In this document: in pieces, positions 5,514 through 7,525 of the stretch
How positions within the stretch are numbered: the stretch's first letter is position 1
Layout: each line of letters opens with the position of its first letter
Assembly (NCBI GenBank): GCA_003650975.1
Contig: QMSU01000042.1
Span: 1-7,525 of the forward strand
Origin: Thermoplasmata archaeon
GTDB lineage: Archaea; Thermoplasmatota; E2; UBA202; JdFR-43
Direction: 5' to 3'
DNA: 7,525 bases
Position numbers and translations under genes: made by a program
The notes under the pieces: model-generated
What the model was told of the DNA's origin: nothing
Database searches by the model: none
The model's input: the letters and a program-made list of their open reading frames with translations, nothing else

Positions 5514-6461
5514 TTATGCCATTATTTCCGCATATCTTCTCTCAATTTCCTTTTTCAGTTCCTCCGCAATGAAATTTTTGGTAAAGGCATCGGCCTTTGC
5601 CGCAATTGCCACCTTCGTTGCCAGAAGGCGCGCAATCTTGCCCCTCTTGTTCTTCGGAGCCCTGTTGACCATTTCATGCTGGAAGAGGATGCCATGTTTC
5701 GGCGGAGGCGCTCCATCCTTGAGGTGCCGGAACAGCGCTCTTTCGGCACCCAGCACCTGCACGGTACCGGCCGGGAGGACGGCGAGCCTGGTGATGCTTC
5801 CTGCCTGTGCAATGAGGCGTGCTGCGATGCCGTGACCCACAATGGCACTCACGTTCGGCGCCATTTCCTCCACCACCGCATGAATGTAGGATTCCAGTTC
5901 CTCCCGTGCACGGGAGAGGGTGGTGAGGAGAGCCGCAAGGTTGGTGAGATTTTTGTGTTCGGCGACATCCAGTGCCCCCTCGCCTATGGAAAGTGTCTGC
6001 AGCCGTTCCGCAAAGTGTTCCTCACTCTCCAGTGCTTCGGGAGAAAAGTAACTGTACCAGCTTCTCAGCCGTTCCAGCAGGATGTTATTCACTTTGAGCA
6101 AATCTTCAAACGCATCCACTGCCTCGGCAATTCGCTTTGTCCTGTCCTGCTGCTCTTCGCCGATGATCTTCTGCGCGAGTTTCAGGCACGCATCCCGGAA
6201 GAGATCCTTCCCATAGCCAAAATCCTCGGGGATGATGTGCATCCTTTTCACCGTACCAAGTGTTCCCAGGGTCTTCAGCCGTGCATCATCAACCACGGGC
6301 TGATACGGCGCAAATGCCCGTTCCTCGTCGAGAATCTCTCCGTGCTGGAGCGCATACATCCGCGATGCTATCTCATCCGCATCCTTCGGGAACAACTTCT
6401 TTTCAATAATATCATCGTCATAGAGGAAAACGCCAAACCACGTGGTTTTCAAATACGGCAT
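5514..6461 (-). CDS. nop5: Nop5 (Nop56/58-like) box C/D RNP core protein
   Basis: A 315-aa scaffold of the box C/D small RNP that 2'-O-methylates rRNA and tRNA. It bridges L7Ae bound at the kink-turn and the methyltransferase fibrillarin. The N-terminal domain covers about 1-95. A long helical coiled-coil stretch follows (about 100-200). The conserved Nop domain runs from NVSAIVGHGIAARL (203-216) through VLGAERALFRHLK (236-248), PPKHGILFQ (253-261) and PKNKRGKIARLLATK (269-283), matching the family's GAEK and KGKISR-type RNA-binding segments. At 315 aa it looks shorter than the archaeal Nop5 proteins I know of (nearer 370-410), mainly in the N-terminal part. It has its own leaderless-type promoter, is divergent from pyrD, and is followed by the presenilin-like gene rather than fibrillarin. 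Confidence 0.95.
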   Translation of the reverse strand: MPYLKTTWFGVFLYDDDIIEKKLFPKDADEIASRMYALQHGEILDEERAFAPYQPVVDDARLKTLGTLGTVKRMHIIPEDFGYGKDLFRDACLKLAQKIIGEEQQDRTKRIAEAVDAFEDLLKVNNILLERLRSWYSYFSPEALESEEHFAERLQTLSIGEGALDVAEHKNLTNLAALLTTLSRAREELESYIHAVVEEMAPNVSAIVGHGIAARLIAQAGSITRLAVLPAGTVQVLGAERALFRHLKDGAPPPKHGILFQHEMVNRAPKNKRGKIARLLATKVAIAAKADAFTKNFIAEELKKEIERRYAEIMA

Positions 6462-6462
6462 T

Positions 6463-6472
6463 AATTTAAATA
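6463..6472 (+). promoter_or_regulatory. TATA box of pyrD
   Basis: The stretch contains ATTTAAAT (6464-6471), centred about 23.5 bp before the pyrD ATG at 6491. It lies right beside the nop5 start codon on the other strand, so the two genes' promoters interlock. No Shine-Dalgarno is present, which implies a leaderless message. Confidence 0.5.
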
Positions 6473-6480
6473 GAGAATCC

Positions 6481-6492
6481 CTTTAAAAATAT
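6481..6492 (-). promoter_or_regulatory. TATA box of the nop5-presenilin operon
   Basis: The minus strand reads ATATTTTTAAAG, centred about 25 bp before the nop5 ATG at 6461. Its upstream edge runs into the first bases of the pyrD coding region. No ribosome binding site lies between it and the start, again pointing to a leaderless mRNA. Confidence 0.5.
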
Positions 6493-7366
6493 GCTTGACA
6501 CGGAGATTGCCGGCATAAAAATGAAAAACCCGCTGATGCTTGCCTCCGGCATATGCGATCTGACAAAGGAGAGCATGGAACGATGCAGCGGGGCGGGGGC
6601 AATTGTCACCAAATCGGTGGGAACGGAAGAAAGAAAGGGGTACACAAACCCGATTTTTTACGATACCGGGTGTGGCGTTTTGAACGCCGTTGGTCTTGCA
6701 AACCCGGGCATAGAGGAATACGTGAAGGAGTTGCAGGAGATACAGGTGGACAATGTCATCGGGAGCATATTTGGCGGGGATGCCGAGGAATTCGGTTATC
6801 TCGCGCAAAAATTTGCCCCCCATGTGGTGGCCTTGGAAATGAATCTGAGCTGTCCTCATGCAAAAAAGGTGGGAGCCGAGTATCCCGTGGAGGAAATATC
6901 CCCTGCCATAGAGGCCGTTAAAAGGGCGGGAAAACCGGTGTTTGCCAAACTCGGCATGGAAAACATAATAGACCGTGCCCAGGCGGCTGTTGATGCCGGT
7001 GTCCACGGCATTGTGGCAATAAACACCGTCAGGGCCATGGCCATCAATATAGAGATGGGCATGCCGGTGCTGGGCAATCGGATCGGGGGTTACTCCGGAG
7101 CGGCGATAAAGCCCATAGGGGTGCGATGTGTGTATGAACTGGCCAGCAATTTCGATGTGCCGGTCATCGGGGTGGGAGGCATCACAAGAGCCGAGGACAT
7201 CATCGAATATATGATGGCGGGCGCATCGGCCGTGCAGCTTGGAACGGCCCTGTATTACAGGGGAGAAACAGTTTTTGAGGAACTGTGCAGGGACCTTGTC
7301 GCATGGCTTGAGAAGCATGGATACGGCCATATACGCGAGGTCGTCGGCGTGGCACTGAAGAGATGA
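6491..7366 (+). CDS. pyrD: Dihydroorotate dehydrogenase, catalytic subunit (class 1B type)
   Basis: A 291-aa FMN enzyme that oxidises dihydroorotate to orotate, the fourth step of pyrimidine synthesis. It is a single TIM barrel: N-terminal NPLMLASGICD (13-23), the TKSVG strand (40-44), NLSCPH (118-123) with the catalytic-base cysteine C121 that marks class 1 enzymes, NTV (178-180), GGYSGAAIKPIGV (199-211), and the FMN-phosphate segments GVGGI (227-231) and AGASAVQLGTA (243-253). Length and sequence fit the class 1B catalytic subunit. That class normally pairs with PyrK, an iron-sulfur/FAD subunit using NAD+; no pyrK is seen here. H123 replaces the Asn of the NxSCPN motif that contacts orotate in characterised enzymes. 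The start at 6491 fits the TATA spacing. The gene converges on the partial gene to its right with a 21-bp gap and no terminator. Confidence 0.94.
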   Translation: MLDTEIAGIKMKNPLMLASGICDLTKESMERCSGAGAIVTKSVGTEERKGYTNPIFYDTGCGVLNAVGLANPGIEEYVKELQEIQVDNVIGSIFGGDAEEFGYLAQKFAPHVVALEMNLSCPHAKKVGAEYPVEEISPAIEAVKRAGKPVFAKLGMENIIDRAQAAVDAGVHGIVAINTVRAMAINIEMGMPVLGNRIGGYSGAAIKPIGVRCVYELASNFDVPVIGVGGITRAEDIIEYMMAGASAVQLGTALYYRGETVFEELCRDLVAWLEKHGYGHIREVVGVALKR

Positions 7367-7387
7367 GGCACAATTTGCAATCGAATG

Positions 7388-7525
7388 TCATCGGGTGTGT
7401 TCATCGCTTACTTTTTCATCTGATGCCATGCCCATGGCCATGAGATAGCCCCGGGCCCGCTCTGTATATTTGTACTGGTTCACCAGTTCCCAGAACTTCT
7501 TTGAATGATTGGGGTGAATGAGATG
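7388..7525 (-). CDS. C-terminal part of a YgjP/DUF45-like zinc metallopeptidase (partial)
   Basis: The last 45 codons of a minus-strand gene whose 5' part lies beyond the window; TGA is at 7388-7390. The visible protein begins HLIHPNHSKKFWELV and ends in a charged tail, ASDEKVSDEHTR. The H-x-x-x-N-H-S-K-x-F-W pattern recalls the YgjP/DUF45 (SprT-like, M48-related) family. There an HExxH helix is followed a few residues later by the third zinc-ligand histidine in an NHS-FW segment. On this reading the first visible His would be the second His of HExxH and H7 the third ligand. The HE pair itself is off the window, so the assignment rests on motif memory. It converges with pyrD 21 bp away. Confidence 0.65.
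   Translation of the reverse strand, partial: HLIHPNHSKKFWELVNQYKYTERARGYLMAMGMASDEKVSDEHTR

Noticed and set aside
5460..6464. A 334-codon plus-strand frame opposite nop5
   Set aside because: It is an antisense shadow. The minus strand encodes a clear Nop5 over the same stretch, and the plus-strand product is a Cys/His/Phe-rich sequence without any domain.
6461..7330. A 289-codon minus-strand frame opposite pyrD
   Set aside because: Antisense shadow of an unambiguous dihydroorotate dehydrogenase, with no recognisable protein features.
1..7525. CRISPR array, insertion sequence, phage or defence system
   Set aside because: No direct-repeat array, transposase, integrase or defence-family protein is visible on either strand.

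Overview
The window reads as chromosomal archaeal DNA, most likely from a euryarchaeon of the Thermoplasmatota type; the phylum is an inference. Support: a Nop5 box C/D RNP protein, a tRNA gene with no encoded CCA, TATA boxes centred 23-26 bp before start codons (leaderless transcription), a PGF-CTERM-type archaeosortase signal, an archaeal presenilin-like protease, and a class 1B-type dihydroorotate dehydrogenase. There are no insertion sequences, phage genes or CRISPR repeats.

Left end: a tRNA-Arg(UCU) gene runs leftward (10-84, minus). It is followed by about 570 bp without a convincing protein gene (85-652). This gap is not empty. It holds an 11-pair stem rich in G-U pairs (255-293), three back-to-back hairpins with T-tracts (372-442), a TATA box (444-453) set for a 12-codon mini-ORF (473-511), an 8-bp inverted repeat (512-540), and a hairpin followed by T residues (553-575). 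It may encode one or two small RNAs or a leader.

Middle (plus strand): a secreted two-PKD-domain surface protein with a PGF-CTERM tail (653-1660). Next comes a 694-aa exported, membrane-anchored protein with a lamin-tail-like domain and two intact phospholipase D HKD motifs (1711-3795). One base after it lies a rhomboid intramembrane serine protease carrying a C-terminal zinc ribbon (3797-4678). The last two look like an operon, and the rhomboid could act on its single-span neighbour.

Right half: a minus-strand pair, nop5 (6461-5514) then a presenilin-like intramembrane aspartyl protease (5511-4666), 2 bp apart. The presenilin gene ends inside the last 13 bp of the rhomboid gene, so two intramembrane proteases of different chemistry sit tail to tail. 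nop5 is divergent from pyrD (6491-7366, plus) across only 29 bp, which must hold both promoters. Last is the C-terminal end of a minus-strand gene (7388-7525) resembling YgjP/DUF45 zinc metallopeptidases.

Overall the window combines housekeeping genes (tRNA, nop5, pyrD) with a cell-surface and proteolysis group: two exported surface proteins, two intramembrane proteases and a probable metallopeptidase. No defence or mobile system was recognised. The most unusual items are the LTD-PLD/rhomboid pair, the nop5-presenilin coupling, the convergent protease overlap, and the structured intergenic region.
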